DNA of 64,000 nucleotides from CAZZCU01 sp964652825 (GTDB lineage: Bacteria; Bdellovibrionota_B; Oligoflexia; Oligoflexales; CAZZCU01): contig CAZZCU010000002.1 of NCBI GenBank assembly GCA_964652825.1, positions 62,001-126,000 of the forward strand, written 5' to 3'. Shown piece by piece: positions 1 to 7,532 of this stretch. Both the position numbers and the translations under genes were made by a program. The notes below the pieces were generated by a model. The model was given only the letters and a program-made list of their open reading frames with translations, did not search any database and was not told where the DNA came from. Each line of letters begins with the position of its first letter. The first letter of the stretch is position 1.

Positions 1-383
1 ATGACGCGTCCGCTCTTGGCATAATCACCTTTCAGGTACACTTCCATACCAGAGGCAAAATTACGATTATCAAACGGTGTCAGAAAATTGATTTCATATT
101 CCGCTTCGGTGAGCGCCATGCCATTTTGCCCTTGCAGACTCAATAGCTCCTTGAAACGTTGACGCAAACTATCAGCATCGAAAAAACTTTTACCCTTAAC
201 CCGCAAATCTTGAGCGGAAGTCACTTGGCCCTCAAAGCAACCGCTGCGTTTGCTCAAGCGGCACTCGCCATCGCTAAGCTCGTGCTTGTCATCAACCGCA
301 CCGCGAAAATCGGTAACCTCGTGATAACAGCCAACCGCTAAAGCCAGCACCCCGGCAAATCCCAAAACACGAATCATCATCAT
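1..383 (-). CDS. Lipoprotein of unknown function, 3' part outside window
   Basis: Open frame running leftward off the window edge, so only the first 127 codons are seen and no stop is present. The start is well supported: AAGGAGGT lies six bases upstream of three tandem ATG codons (383, 380, 377). The N-terminus is a lipoprotein signal peptide ending LALAVGC, with the lipidated Cys at about residue 19, so the product should be anchored to a membrane facing the periplasm. The mature part is hydrophilic and carries two further Cys (near residues 42 and 49). No family recognised. The next gene rightward is about 280 bases away and points the other way. Confidence 0.8.
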   Translation of the reverse strand, partial: MMMIRVLGFAGVLALAVGCYHEVTDFRGAVDDKHELSDGECRLSKRSGCFEGQVTSAQDLRVKGKSFFDADSLRQRFKELLSLQGQNGMALTEAEYEINFLTPFDNRNFASGMEVYLKGDYAKSGRV

Positions 384-653
384 GGTTCTACCTCCTTATA
401 AACCTGGTTGTGTGCCTTGAAAATGGAATTTAAATCTACACTTACTTACTTGCGCTGGCTACAGCAAGTGAAAATTGGCTCTCACAATTGTGGAGGCGAG
501 GCGCAAAATCCTCAGACCAGCTACCGCCCATGAATTATACGTCACTGAAGAGTCGAATCTAGTCCATTTGCCATTCATGTCATTCGCCGACATCCGAGCG
601 GTTCGGTAGATATGGAACCCTTGGAGTTAATTTTATAATTATATGGATATATA

Positions 654-665
654 CATACTTGTATG
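654..665. promoter_or_regulatory. Palindrome over the start of the brnT-like gene, candidate operator
   Basis: CATAC-TT-GTATG is a perfect 5-bp inverted repeat overlapping the ATG at 663, inside a very AT-rich stretch (about 629-662) suited to a promoter. BrnA antitoxins repress their own operon, so an operator here would fit. No Shine-Dalgarno sequence is seen before this ATG, so the message may be leaderless or weakly translated. The operator role is inference. Confidence 0.35.
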
Positions 666-956
666 GCAAACTGGGAATTCGAGTTTGAATGGGATCTCGT
701 AAAAGAAATCGATAATATCAACAAGCACAATTGCACGTTTATTGAATCGGTAGAATCATTTGCAGATCCGCATGGGATTCAACTTTTGGATGTAAAACAT
801 TCCGATCTGGAAACTCGATTTTACTGGATAGGAAAAACTTCTAGCGACCGAATATTGACAACCTGGTTTACCAAGCGAGACAGAAAAATTAGAATTATTG
901 GAAGTGCGGAATGGCGCAAATTTCGGAGACTATATGAAACAACCAAAATTGAATGA
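663..956 (+). CDS. brnT: BrnT-like ribonuclease toxin (DUF497 family)
   Basis: A 97-residue protein with the BrnT layout: N-terminal FEFEWD, then the N-K-H segment (NINKHNCTF), the ESFADP segment near residue 33, ETRFYWIG near 60 and the C-terminal IRIIG-AEWRKFRRLYE that matches the RIISAR...ERR..Y region of the family. BrnT toxins are small RNases with a RelE-like fold that inhibit translation until bound by BrnA. The downstream gene overlaps it and encodes a ribbon-helix-helix-like protein, the expected partner. Base composition is AT-richer than surrounding genes, as is usual for mobile toxin-antitoxin modules. The family call is by motif reading only; the RIIS motif is altered (RIIG-S-A). 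Confidence 0.8.
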   Translation: MANWEFEFEWDLVKEIDNINKHNCTFIESVESFADPHGIQLLDVKHSDLETRFYWIGKTSSDRILTTWFTKRDRKIRIIGSAEWRKFRRLYETTKIE

Positions 957-1212
957 AATGAAAATCTATATTCACGGAACCAAGTCTATGCGCGCAAAAG
1001 CAGCCAAAGCCAAAAAAATTAAAATCACAATCAACATCGACGAAGATGTTCTCTCTTCTCTCCGCGGTAAAGCAGCTACCACCGGCGTTCCATACCAATC
1101 GCTATTAAATCGGCTGCTACGAAATGCCATCGATCAAGCTAATGAAGGTGAATCTCGACTGGATAAGCTGGAGAGAGAGATGAAAAATCTGAAGAAAAAA
1201 TTGTCCGCCTAG
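934..1212 (+). CDS. brnA: BrnA-like antitoxin
   Basis: About 92 residues. The start at 934 is preceded by CGGAG and overlaps the end of the toxin gene by 23 bases; an in-frame ATG at 958 just past the toxin stop is the alternative. A Lys-rich N-terminal arm precedes KITINIDEDVLSSLRGKA, a ribbon-helix-helix beta strand and helix, followed by GVPYQSLLNRLLRNAI, the wording typical of BrnA/CopG-type antitoxins. The C-terminal helix is strongly charged. It should bind and neutralise the BrnT-like protein and repress the shared promoter. Reading order here is toxin first, as usual for brnTA. Confidence 0.78.
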   Translation: MKQPKLNEMKIYIHGTKSMRAKAAKAKKIKITINIDEDVLSSLRGKAATTGVPYQSLLNRLLRNAIDQANEGESRLDKLEREMKNLKKKLSA

Positions 1213-1225
1213 GACTAGGAGTTAG

Positions 1226-1285
1226 AGGGACACACGACTGAACCCGATCTTTTTACAAATAATTCGGGTTCAGTCGTGTGTCCCT
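1226..1285. repeat. Perfect 21-bp inverted repeat, REP-like pair and possible terminator
   Basis: Left arm 1226-1246 and right arm 1265-1285 are exact reverse complements across an 18-base AT-rich loop. It lies between the convergent brnA-like gene and the barrel gene ending at 1296, so it could end transcription from both sides. Each arm contains CGACTG next to GGGAC/ACCC and resembles the single element at 52843-52862, which suggests a dispersed REP-type palindrome rather than an ordinary terminator; no long T tract follows on either strand. Confidence 0.75.
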
Positions 1286-1295
1286 TAAATGTGTC

Positions 1296-1937
1296 TTAAA
1301 TCCAGAGCGAGAAGCCGAGGCCCAGCGCTGTGGTGTTGGTTTTAAAGTTATCTGCCGCGGCACCGGAAGACTTCATCAGGTTCTCCTGATTAAGCTTGGC
1401 GGTTCCGTACACCGACACACTCGGAGACATGAAGTAGTTGAGGCCGAGGCTATAATATAAGCCGCTGCCATAAAACGAGGCAACATCAGCAGCTCGCTGG
1501 TAGTCCAAGCGCGAGCCGAGAATACCACCACCAAGCTCCAGATTGGCGAGCGGCGCCATGAATACCAAACGCGTTTCCGCGAAGACTTTGGAACCGATCA
1601 TACGCTCGACATTTGAACCTGCATTACTCATATTGGAGAAGGTATGACCGACGTTAAACTGGACGAATTTCATCACTTCCAGGCCCAGACCACTGCGAAA
1701 ACCATAACCCTGCCAGTTTTGACTGAATGACTCGGTAGAGGATTTGGCACGGTAGCTACCATATTCACCTTCGATGCCCTGCGAGACCAGAACATTGGTG
1801 CGGACGCTTGAGCGCATCTGATTAATGTAGCTGTGCGAGGATGCCTGCGCTGGCGAGGCTGTAGCAACTGCGACGCCGAAGGCCACAACGGCAATAAAAC
1901 GATGGGTCATATAATTCATACTGCTCATGTCCAACAT
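1296..1937 (-). CDS. Small outer-membrane beta-barrel protein
   Basis: 213 residues from the ATG at 1937, chosen because GGAG sits seven bases upstream and because it gives a clean signal peptide (hydrophobic stretch ending SPAQA near residue 31). The longer frame back to 2075 lacks a ribosome site. The mature protein alternates short hydrophobic and polar stretches, is rich in Gly, Ser and Tyr, and ends in GLGFSLWI, a C-terminal aromatic beta strand of the kind recognised by the BAM machinery. Likely an 8-stranded porin-like barrel (OmpA/OmpW size class). Specific family and function not recognised. Confidence 0.72.
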   Translation of the reverse strand: MLDMSSMNYMTHRFIAVVAFGVAVATASPAQASSHSYINQMRSSVRTNVLVSQGIEGEYGSYRAKSSTESFSQNWQGYGFRSGLGLEVMKFVQFNVGHTFSNMSNAGSNVERMIGSKVFAETRLVFMAPLANLELGGGILGSRLDYQRAADVASFYGSGLYYSLGLNYFMSPSVSVYGTAKLNQENLMKSSGAAADNFKTNTTALGLGFSLWI

Positions 1938-2120
1938 AACGAGACTCCGCAACAACAAAAAACCACGATCAAAGAAAGGAATCATCCACAATGGAAATTC
2001 AGCTTCCACGCGCACGGGTAAACCCAGGCGTACAACTGCCCATGAGCAAGGGTCGTGCCACCAGCTCATTATCATGTTAAGTCATTGATTTTATTGTAAA
2101 ATATAGGCGAGTTGGCCTGA

Positions 2121-2801
2121 CTAAAGTTCCGACACTTGTCCTGAATTACTGACCAAAGGCTTGGCAACCGGCTCCGCGGCGGGCTGCGTCTGGGTACCAG
2201 CGGCAACCGCCAAAACCCTCTGTCCCATGGGGTCGGCGATATCCTGCTTGCTACCACCCATCAGCGTATAGAGCTTAGGACCGGCTTCTTCGAGGTGCCC
2301 GTCGACGCGGATAGCACCGATTTTCTCCTCGACCTCATTATGCGGTGCGAAGCGTTTATAGACATTCAGTTGTACGGCATACTGCGCGGTGGCTTTTTGC
2401 CAGCGCAAGGGCACGGTTTCCACGTGCCACTGCCCAAAGTAAAAATGATTGGTCTGTTCCAGGCGCGCGCGCAAAATATGCTCCACCGGCTGTAACGGCA
2501 CTTGCTTGGTGATGGTTTCCCCACCTGGTGCCCGCACATTCACGGTTTCATAGGGCGTCAATTTCAGCAGAATACGTACGCGTGTTGGACCATAATCATT
2601 GCTGGGCAAGCGCACGGCGCCCGTTTTTGGATTCACGGTTTCCGCCTGAACATTGACCTGCGTTTTGTCCACCGCCGGAGAGGTTGTCGCAGCCGCAGGC
2701 GGATTTGGTGTCGCCGTAACAGCTAACACTTGCGTATGGGTACCCGCGATCGCTACAATCACGAAACTAAATAATTGGCTTCGCTGGCTTGCTAACAACA
2801 T
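2121..2801 (-). CDS. Exported protein of unknown function
   Basis: 226 residues. The first 27 form a signal peptide (hydrophobic LFSFVIVAIAG core, ending near QVLA). An Ala/Thr/Pro-rich linker (about 28-45) precedes a folded part with several predicted strands (RVRILLKLTPYETV, HFYFGQWHVETVPLRW, YAVQLNVYKRF), then an Ala/Gln/Pro-rich C-terminus. No Cys and no recognised family. It lies 184 bases beyond the start of the leftward barrel gene, in the same direction, and may share a transcript with it. Confidence 0.65.
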   Translation of the reverse strand: MLLASQRSQLFSFVIVAIAGTHTQVLAVTATPNPPAAATTSPAVDKTQVNVQAETVNPKTGAVRLPSNDYGPTRVRILLKLTPYETVNVRAPGGETITKQVPLQPVEHILRARLEQTNHFYFGQWHVETVPLRWQKATAQYAVQLNVYKRFAPHNEVEEKIGAIRVDGHLEEAGPKLYTLMGGSKQDIADPMGQRVLAVAAGTQTQPAAEPVAKPLVSNSGQVSEL

Positions 2802-2945
2802 AAGCGCCCCATCTTGATAAAAGCAAATTGGGAGATATCTGGAATGATCGTGTCGTCTAGTGCCTATTATACCGCAGCTAATCCGCTATGGGTGCGCCCG
2901 ACACAGGAATTCGCTTAAGCTTTGCCGGATGAAGATTTGGAGAAC

Positions 2946-4301
2946 ATGACAAAACCAAAGAAAAAAATTCCAGACATCGCCAGGTTGTTACTGGCTGTTA
3001 CTCTGGCACTTGTTGTTCCCGGCGTCTGGCTGGCGGCGATCCCGGCTGATGATACCGGCTACCAGGCCGAGACCCGCACCCGCGCCAATCTTGAACAAGC
3101 CAAGCTCCACCTCGATAAATTCCGCGGCGAATTTAAACGCCTGCCCACCACCTTGACCGAGTTGCGTACCTATGCCAAAAGTCGCGGGGAAAACATCAGC
3201 AGCTATGACGCTTACGGCCAGCGTCTGCAGTATGTCAAACTCGATGCCGAGCATTTTGTCTTACGTTCCTTTGGCAATGACAGTGTGCAAAATACGATTT
3301 TTACCGCCACCGATCCCAAAGTCGCAGCGTGGAACAAAATCGATGACACTTTGCAGTATGATTTCCAAAAACGTTTGCAGCGCCTGACTTATCCAGCGCC
3401 GCTGCTCATGGGCGCGGATGCTCCCAACAAACAATGGCAGGCGCAACTGTACGTTGATCCTGCCGCCGGCCAAAGTCGCCTGATGGTGCGTCATCGTCAA
3501 CGTGAGGATTTGATCATGCTGGCGGTGCATGAACAGGTTGAAGAATTTCTCTGGCTGCCTGACAGTCACCGCCTGGTGTATACCGCGACCGGCAGCTCGC
3601 GTTATCGTGACGGCGTTTACTTGTGGGACTTGCTCGAAGACAGCACCGCGAATTTGCTCGACAACATCACCAGCAAAGTCGGTATCACTGCACTCGCCGA
3701 CACAACACAACTTTGGCTTAGTTTGGCTGGCGTCACCGCGCTCGGACCACAGGTGTTTTTCTACGCCGCCGGCATTAACAGCAAAGAATTAAATCCCAGC
3801 GCTTTTTATCATCCCGACAATTATTACGTGGCAATTATCCCGCCGGAAAAAACCAACAGCGCCAAAATCGGGCGCGCGAAGTTAATGCCGCCTTTAATCA
3901 CCAAGATACCGTGGACGGATTTAAACGAACAGATCATTGCACCAACAACGCTGCACAATCTGCAAACGCAATGGTTGCAGCTGCCGCTCAGCGGCGGCAC
4001 CGAGAACGTAATCCGCGCCTGGCAGGAATTTATTCAGACACACCCACAGACCGCCTTGAGTCCGTATGCATTGTGGATGCTGACATCGCTCTTCAGCGAC
4101 AGCTATGCATTATTGCGCCAAGACAAGAAGCAACAAACCGAAGCCGAGACATTGCGTGCTTTCGGTGCCGAGATTGCTAGCGCCTTATGCAATCATCCCT
4201 TGAGTCCGGCCTATCTGCATGGCTTCGGCCAATTTGCTTATCAGCAGCTAACAGCAAAAACACCGCTGCCCTACGCGATTTCCAAGTTGCATATGCGCTG
4301 A
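2946..4301 (+). CDS. Membrane-anchored protein with GspG-like head and propeller-like part
   Basis: 451 residues from ATG 2946 (GGAG four bases upstream). A short Lys-rich N-terminus and one membrane segment (about residues 12-35) are followed by a helix and a small domain (about 45-115) whose pattern, with a long helix, RLPTTLTELRTYA, then DAYGQRLQYVKL and FVLRSFGNDS, resembles the globular head of type II pseudopilin GspG. The usual prepilin cleavage motif G-F-x-x-x-E is absent, so it is not a true pseudopilin. The remainder has WD40/TolB-like strands (FLWLPDSHRLVYTATG; VYLWDLLED). It probably sits in the inner membrane facing the periplasm. Precedes manC by 54 bases. Confidence 0.65.
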   Translation: MTKPKKKIPDIARLLLAVTLALVVPGVWLAAIPADDTGYQAETRTRANLEQAKLHLDKFRGEFKRLPTTLTELRTYAKSRGENISSYDAYGQRLQYVKLDAEHFVLRSFGNDSVQNTIFTATDPKVAAWNKIDDTLQYDFQKRLQRLTYPAPLLMGADAPNKQWQAQLYVDPAAGQSRLMVRHRQREDLIMLAVHEQVEEFLWLPDSHRLVYTATGSSRYRDGVYLWDLLEDSTANLLDNITSKVGITALADTTQLWLSLAGVTALGPQVFFYAAGINSKELNPSAFYHPDNYYVAIIPPEKTNSAKIGRAKLMPPLITKIPWTDLNEQIIAPTTLHNLQTQWLQLPLSGGTENVIRAWQEFIQTHPQTALSPYALWMLTSLFSDSYALLRQDKKQQTEAETLRAFGAEIASALCNHPLSPAYLHGFGQFAYQQLTAKTPLPYAISKLHMR

Positions 4302-4355
4302 GCCCGGCTAGAATGCGCCGACACGTGATTACATGAAGATCAGGAGATCGCACAA

Positions 4356-5480
4356 GTGAGCAAAGAATTCGACAACGTTTATGTGGTGATCCTCGCGGGT
4401 GGTAGCGGTACCCGGTTCTGGCCCAAGTCGCGCCACCAATCACCCAAGCAACTTTGCATCATCGGCGACGCCGACAAAACCATGCTCGAAATCACCCTGG
4501 ACCGCTTGAACGGTTTTGTACCCAAAGAACGTCGCCTGATTGTCACGCATCAGGATCAAGCACCCCAAACCGAGCGGTTGGTGGGAAACAGTGTGCAACG
4601 TGTGCTTGCCGAACCACAAGCGCGCAATACCGCCAATGCGCTGGCGCTGGCGGCGCTCGAAGTTCAACAGATGCACCGACAGTCAGTCGCCAAAGATGCC
4701 GCTGGCAAACCAGCAGTCATGATTTCATTGCACGCTGACCATATCATCAAGGATGTGCCGCGCTTCATCAACGATCTCAAAAAGGCCGTGACCGTGGCTG
4801 AGACGGGACAAATCTGTCTGCTTGGCATCAAACCGCGCTACCCCGAAACCGGCTTTGGTTATATTGAGCAAGGCGCGCCGCTAAATCTCTCCGGCGCCAA
4901 GGATGCCTATAAGGTACAGAGTTTTCGCGAAAAACCGGCATTAGAACTAGCCACCGAATATGTCGCCTCTGGGCGTTTTCTCTGGAACGCGGGTTTGTTT
5001 GTCTGGCAGATTCCGGTGATCCTCGAAGAACTCAAAACATATTTGCCCATGCCAGTCGAAAAACTCAGCGACGCGCTCGGCGCGGAAACGAGCTTTTCAC
5101 GATTACCACGCGCGCGCATGGCGGAGGTCTATGGTGCGCTACCGAAAATCGCCATCGATAACGCCGTACTTGAAGTCAGCAAAAAAGTGTCGGTAATCGT
5201 CACCGACTTCGGCTGGCAGGATGTCGGCAGCTGGGACGCCATGGCACAGTGCTTTGCTCCGGATGCCAAAGGCAATCTGGCTTTTGGTGACACGGTTTTA
5301 ATCGACGCGCAGGATACCACGGTTGATTCGGACGGACCGTTCGTGGCTTGTCTAGGCACCAAAGACTTAGTGGTGGTGGCGGCTAAAGGCGCAGTCTTGG
5401 TTTGTCCCAAAGAACGCGCGCAGGATGTCAAAAAAATTGTTGAGTGGTTACAGGCTGCCGGTAGAACCGAGTATCTCTAG
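4356..5480 (+). CDS. manC: Mannose-1-phosphate guanylyltransferase
   Basis: 374 residues from a GTG preceded by CAGGAG. Makes GDP-mannose from GTP and mannose-1-phosphate for polysaccharide or LPS synthesis. The nucleotidyltransferase signature LAGGSGTRFWPKSR is at residues 13-26 with PKQ shortly after; further family hallmarks are SLHADHIIKD (metal-binding Asp), GYIEQG, FREKP and WNAGLFVW, and the SWDAM segment. The length matches the short, monofunctional form: the C-terminal phosphomannose isomerase domain of bifunctional ManC/AlgA enzymes is missing. Its stop overlaps by four bases with the stop of the convergent bamB-like gene. Confidence 0.9.
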   Translation: MSKEFDNVYVVILAGGSGTRFWPKSRHQSPKQLCIIGDADKTMLEITLDRLNGFVPKERRLIVTHQDQAPQTERLVGNSVQRVLAEPQARNTANALALAALEVQQMHRQSVAKDAAGKPAVMISLHADHIIKDVPRFINDLKKAVTVAETGQICLLGIKPRYPETGFGYIEQGAPLNLSGAKDAYKVQSFREKPALELATEYVASGRFLWNAGLFVWQIPVILEELKTYLPMPVEKLSDALGAETSFSRLPRARMAEVYGALPKIAIDNAVLEVSKKVSVIVTDFGWQDVGSWDAMAQCFAPDAKGNLAFGDTVLIDAQDTTVDSDGPFVACLGTKDLVVVAAKGAVLVCPKERAQDVKKIVEWLQAAGRTEYL

Positions 5481-6598
5481 TTAATAATATAAGCGTAGAT
5501 GTTCCGCATACCGGTCGCAAAAAATAGCTGCCCCTGCCATACCAGCGGACGACCACTGATCAACGAACCAACATCATCATGCCAAGCGACTTTGCCGGTA
5601 CTGATATCCAGCGCGTTGATGCGACCGGCTGTTCCAGCAATATAGAGCATGGTCTCGCCAGCGGAAATCGAAGTCACCGCCTGACCAGTAACAGCGCGCC
5701 ACAAGCGTCTACCGGTATTAATGTCATATGCATAAATATCACCGTTGATACAGCCAACATAAAATCTGCCGCCACGCAAAACGGAATTTGTCACTGCCGG
5801 CAACGTATCCTTCCAGATAGTGCGACGATCTCGCTCGTCCATCTCGACCGCTGCAACCAAACCGTCATAGCGTGATAAAATCAGACGATTACCCTGCACG
5901 TTCATTTCGCCGGTGACGTCATGAAAACGCGCCTCGACATACTCCGGATTGTAACGCCAGTAGAGTTTGCCGGTGAGAAAATTAACCGCCTCAATGTCTC
6001 CCGAGACTAGACCGATCAACACGCGATCACCGACGACCACCGGCGGCGCCAACGTTTGCGCCGTCAAGCCATCGGGAAAACCCGCATCATAAATCCATTG
6101 TGTTGCACCGCTCTGAAAATCCAGCGCGTACAATTGTTGTCCCGCCGTCATGGCCAACAAGGTTGAACCCTGTAAAACAAAACTGCGCGAAACAAATGAA
6201 TCGAGATGAATCTCCCACATTTTTTTACCGGTGGCCGCCTCGACTTTTGTCACCGTGCCGTCGCGAAATCCGAGCATGACAAACTGCCCGATCTCAGTAA
6301 CCGGCGCCGCCAAAACCGCCGGCGCAGCAACCCACCAGGCAATGCCATGATCACGCAAATTATAAGCACCCACCCACTGATCAGAAAACGGCCCGATCGC
6401 CAAACCCTGCGCAATCCCCCAACCGGAGAGATCAAGGGCAGCTAGAGGTTTTTGTGCATCCAATTGCGGATCAAACTTAAAAAACTGAGCGCGATACGGG
6501 CGTTCCTGTGCCGGCTGGTAATGGGAGATCGCCGTCGCCTTGGCGACGATAAAGAATTGCACGGCAACCAAGATCAGCCCAATGAAGCGTGTCTGCAT
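5477..6598 (-). CDS. bamB: BamB-like PQQ-type beta-propeller protein
   Basis: 373 residues with an N-terminal signal peptide (about 1-23, no lipobox Cys, unlike typical BamB). Repeated propeller blades follow, each with the pattern V-V-G-D-R-V-L-I-G...G-D-I-x-A-x-N-x-x-T-G-x-x-x-W (for example near residues 190-215, 285-300 and 325-340). BamB is the lipoprotein scaffold of the beta-barrel assembly complex. The gene follows a YfgM-like TPR gene in the same direction, the yfgM-bamB order known in gammaproteobacteria, which strengthens the call. The missing lipobox means a different periplasmic PQQ-propeller protein cannot be excluded. Confidence 0.75.
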   Translation of the reverse strand: MQTRFIGLILVAVQFFIVAKATAISHYQPAQERPYRAQFFKFDPQLDAQKPLAALDLSGWGIAQGLAIGPFSDQWVGAYNLRDHGIAWWVAAPAVLAAPVTEIGQFVMLGFRDGTVTKVEAATGKKMWEIHLDSFVSRSFVLQGSTLLAMTAGQQLYALDFQSGATQWIYDAGFPDGLTAQTLAPPVVVGDRVLIGLVSGDIEAVNFLTGKLYWRYNPEYVEARFHDVTGEMNVQGNRLILSRYDGLVAAVEMDERDRRTIWKDTLPAVTNSVLRGGRFYVGCINGDIYAYDINTGRRLWRAVTGQAVTSISAGETMLYIAGTAGRINALDISTGKVAWHDDVGSLISGRPLVWQGQLFFATGMRNIYAYIIN

Positions 6599-6619
6599 GT
6601 TTATTCCTAACTCGAAAAC

Positions 6620-7402
6620 TCAGAGAATAGCGCGCAGGCCGCGTGCCTTATCCGCTTCCGGTGAACTACCGTGCTCTTTAATAATGGTATCCAACGTCAC
6701 CAAGGCTTCCGGCTTGGCGTTGTTAAGCCACTGCAGCCGCCCCTTGGTCAGCAACAATAACGGCGCCAGTTCTTTATCAGCAATCTGCAAAGCCAAGTCC
6801 GCGACTTCGATTGCCTTAGCATAGTCCGATTTACTTTCGTGCAAAGCGATTAATAAAATCCGACCTTGCACCTGATAAAACGGCTTGCTGACACTTTTGG
6901 CAAGAATACCGCTCAGGATGGTTTCCGCTTCCTCATACTGCCCACCCTTAATAGCCTCACTCGCAACACGCAAGCCCGCAGCCCAGCCTTCCGCGTTAGC
7001 TTGATGCAACGTGTAAAATTCCTTGTACCTGGCCAGCGAGGCGGCGTGATCGGGACGCAGCGTTGCCATCTCGTTTTCGATATTTTTACGTTGCTGTGAC
7101 GAAGTGGTGGCCTTGGCGTTTTTATCTTTGGCATCCGGCATAACATCGATCAGCTTTTGCATCGATTGACGTTTAGTTTCCATCGCCTTGGCTTCTTCCT
7201 GCCAGAGGATATCGATTTTTGCCAACTCATCCTGACGCTGCTCCTTGTGTTTTGCCGCATAAAACGACCAGGCAAAACCACCAGCTAGCACCAAAAACAC
7301 CGGTAACGTCACCGCCGCCAGCGCTTTTTGATTTTTGATGATCCACTGCAAAGCAGAATAAATCGTGGCTTGAAATGCATCCAAGCCTTTTGGTTTGCTC
7401 AC
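6620..7402 (-). CDS. YfgM-like membrane-anchored TPR protein
   Basis: About 260 residues from a GTG at 7402 with AAGGAG nine bases upstream; in-frame ATG codons at 7432 and 7453 lack a ribosome site. A cytoplasmic N-terminus leads to one membrane segment (about residues 28-50), then a charged helical region and TPR-like helices in the periplasm (YEEAETILSGIL; YAKAIEVADLALQI; KPEALVTLDTIIKEHG). This is the layout of YfgM, an ancillary SecYEG-associated subunit handing clients to periplasmic chaperones. It ends 21 bases before bamB, the conserved neighbour of yfgM. Family resemblance is architectural. Confidence 0.7.
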   Translation of the reverse strand: MSKPKGLDAFQATIYSALQWIIKNQKALAAVTLPVFLVLAGGFAWSFYAAKHKEQRQDELAKIDILWQEEAKAMETKRQSMQKLIDVMPDAKDKNAKATTSSQQRKNIENEMATLRPDHAASLARYKEFYTLHQANAEGWAAGLRVASEAIKGGQYEEAETILSGILAKSVSKPFYQVQGRILLIALHESKSDYAKAIEVADLALQIADKELAPLLLLTKGRLQWLNNAKPEALVTLDTIIKEHGSSPEADKARGLRAIL

Positions 7403-7532
7403 GTTCTTAGGCTCCTTCACAAGGCCTCCCATCTGATAAGTGCCGACCATCATAGAGCTGTGCTAAGATGTTGAAAAGAGCAAATTTAATCACCAGCGGA
7501 ACTTTCACGAACATGAGGCGTGCCGGGACGAT

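Noticed and set aside
159..341. Rightward 60-codon ORF near the left edge
   Set aside because: Shadow of the leftward lipoprotein gene 1-383, which has a signal peptide and an ideal ribosome site.
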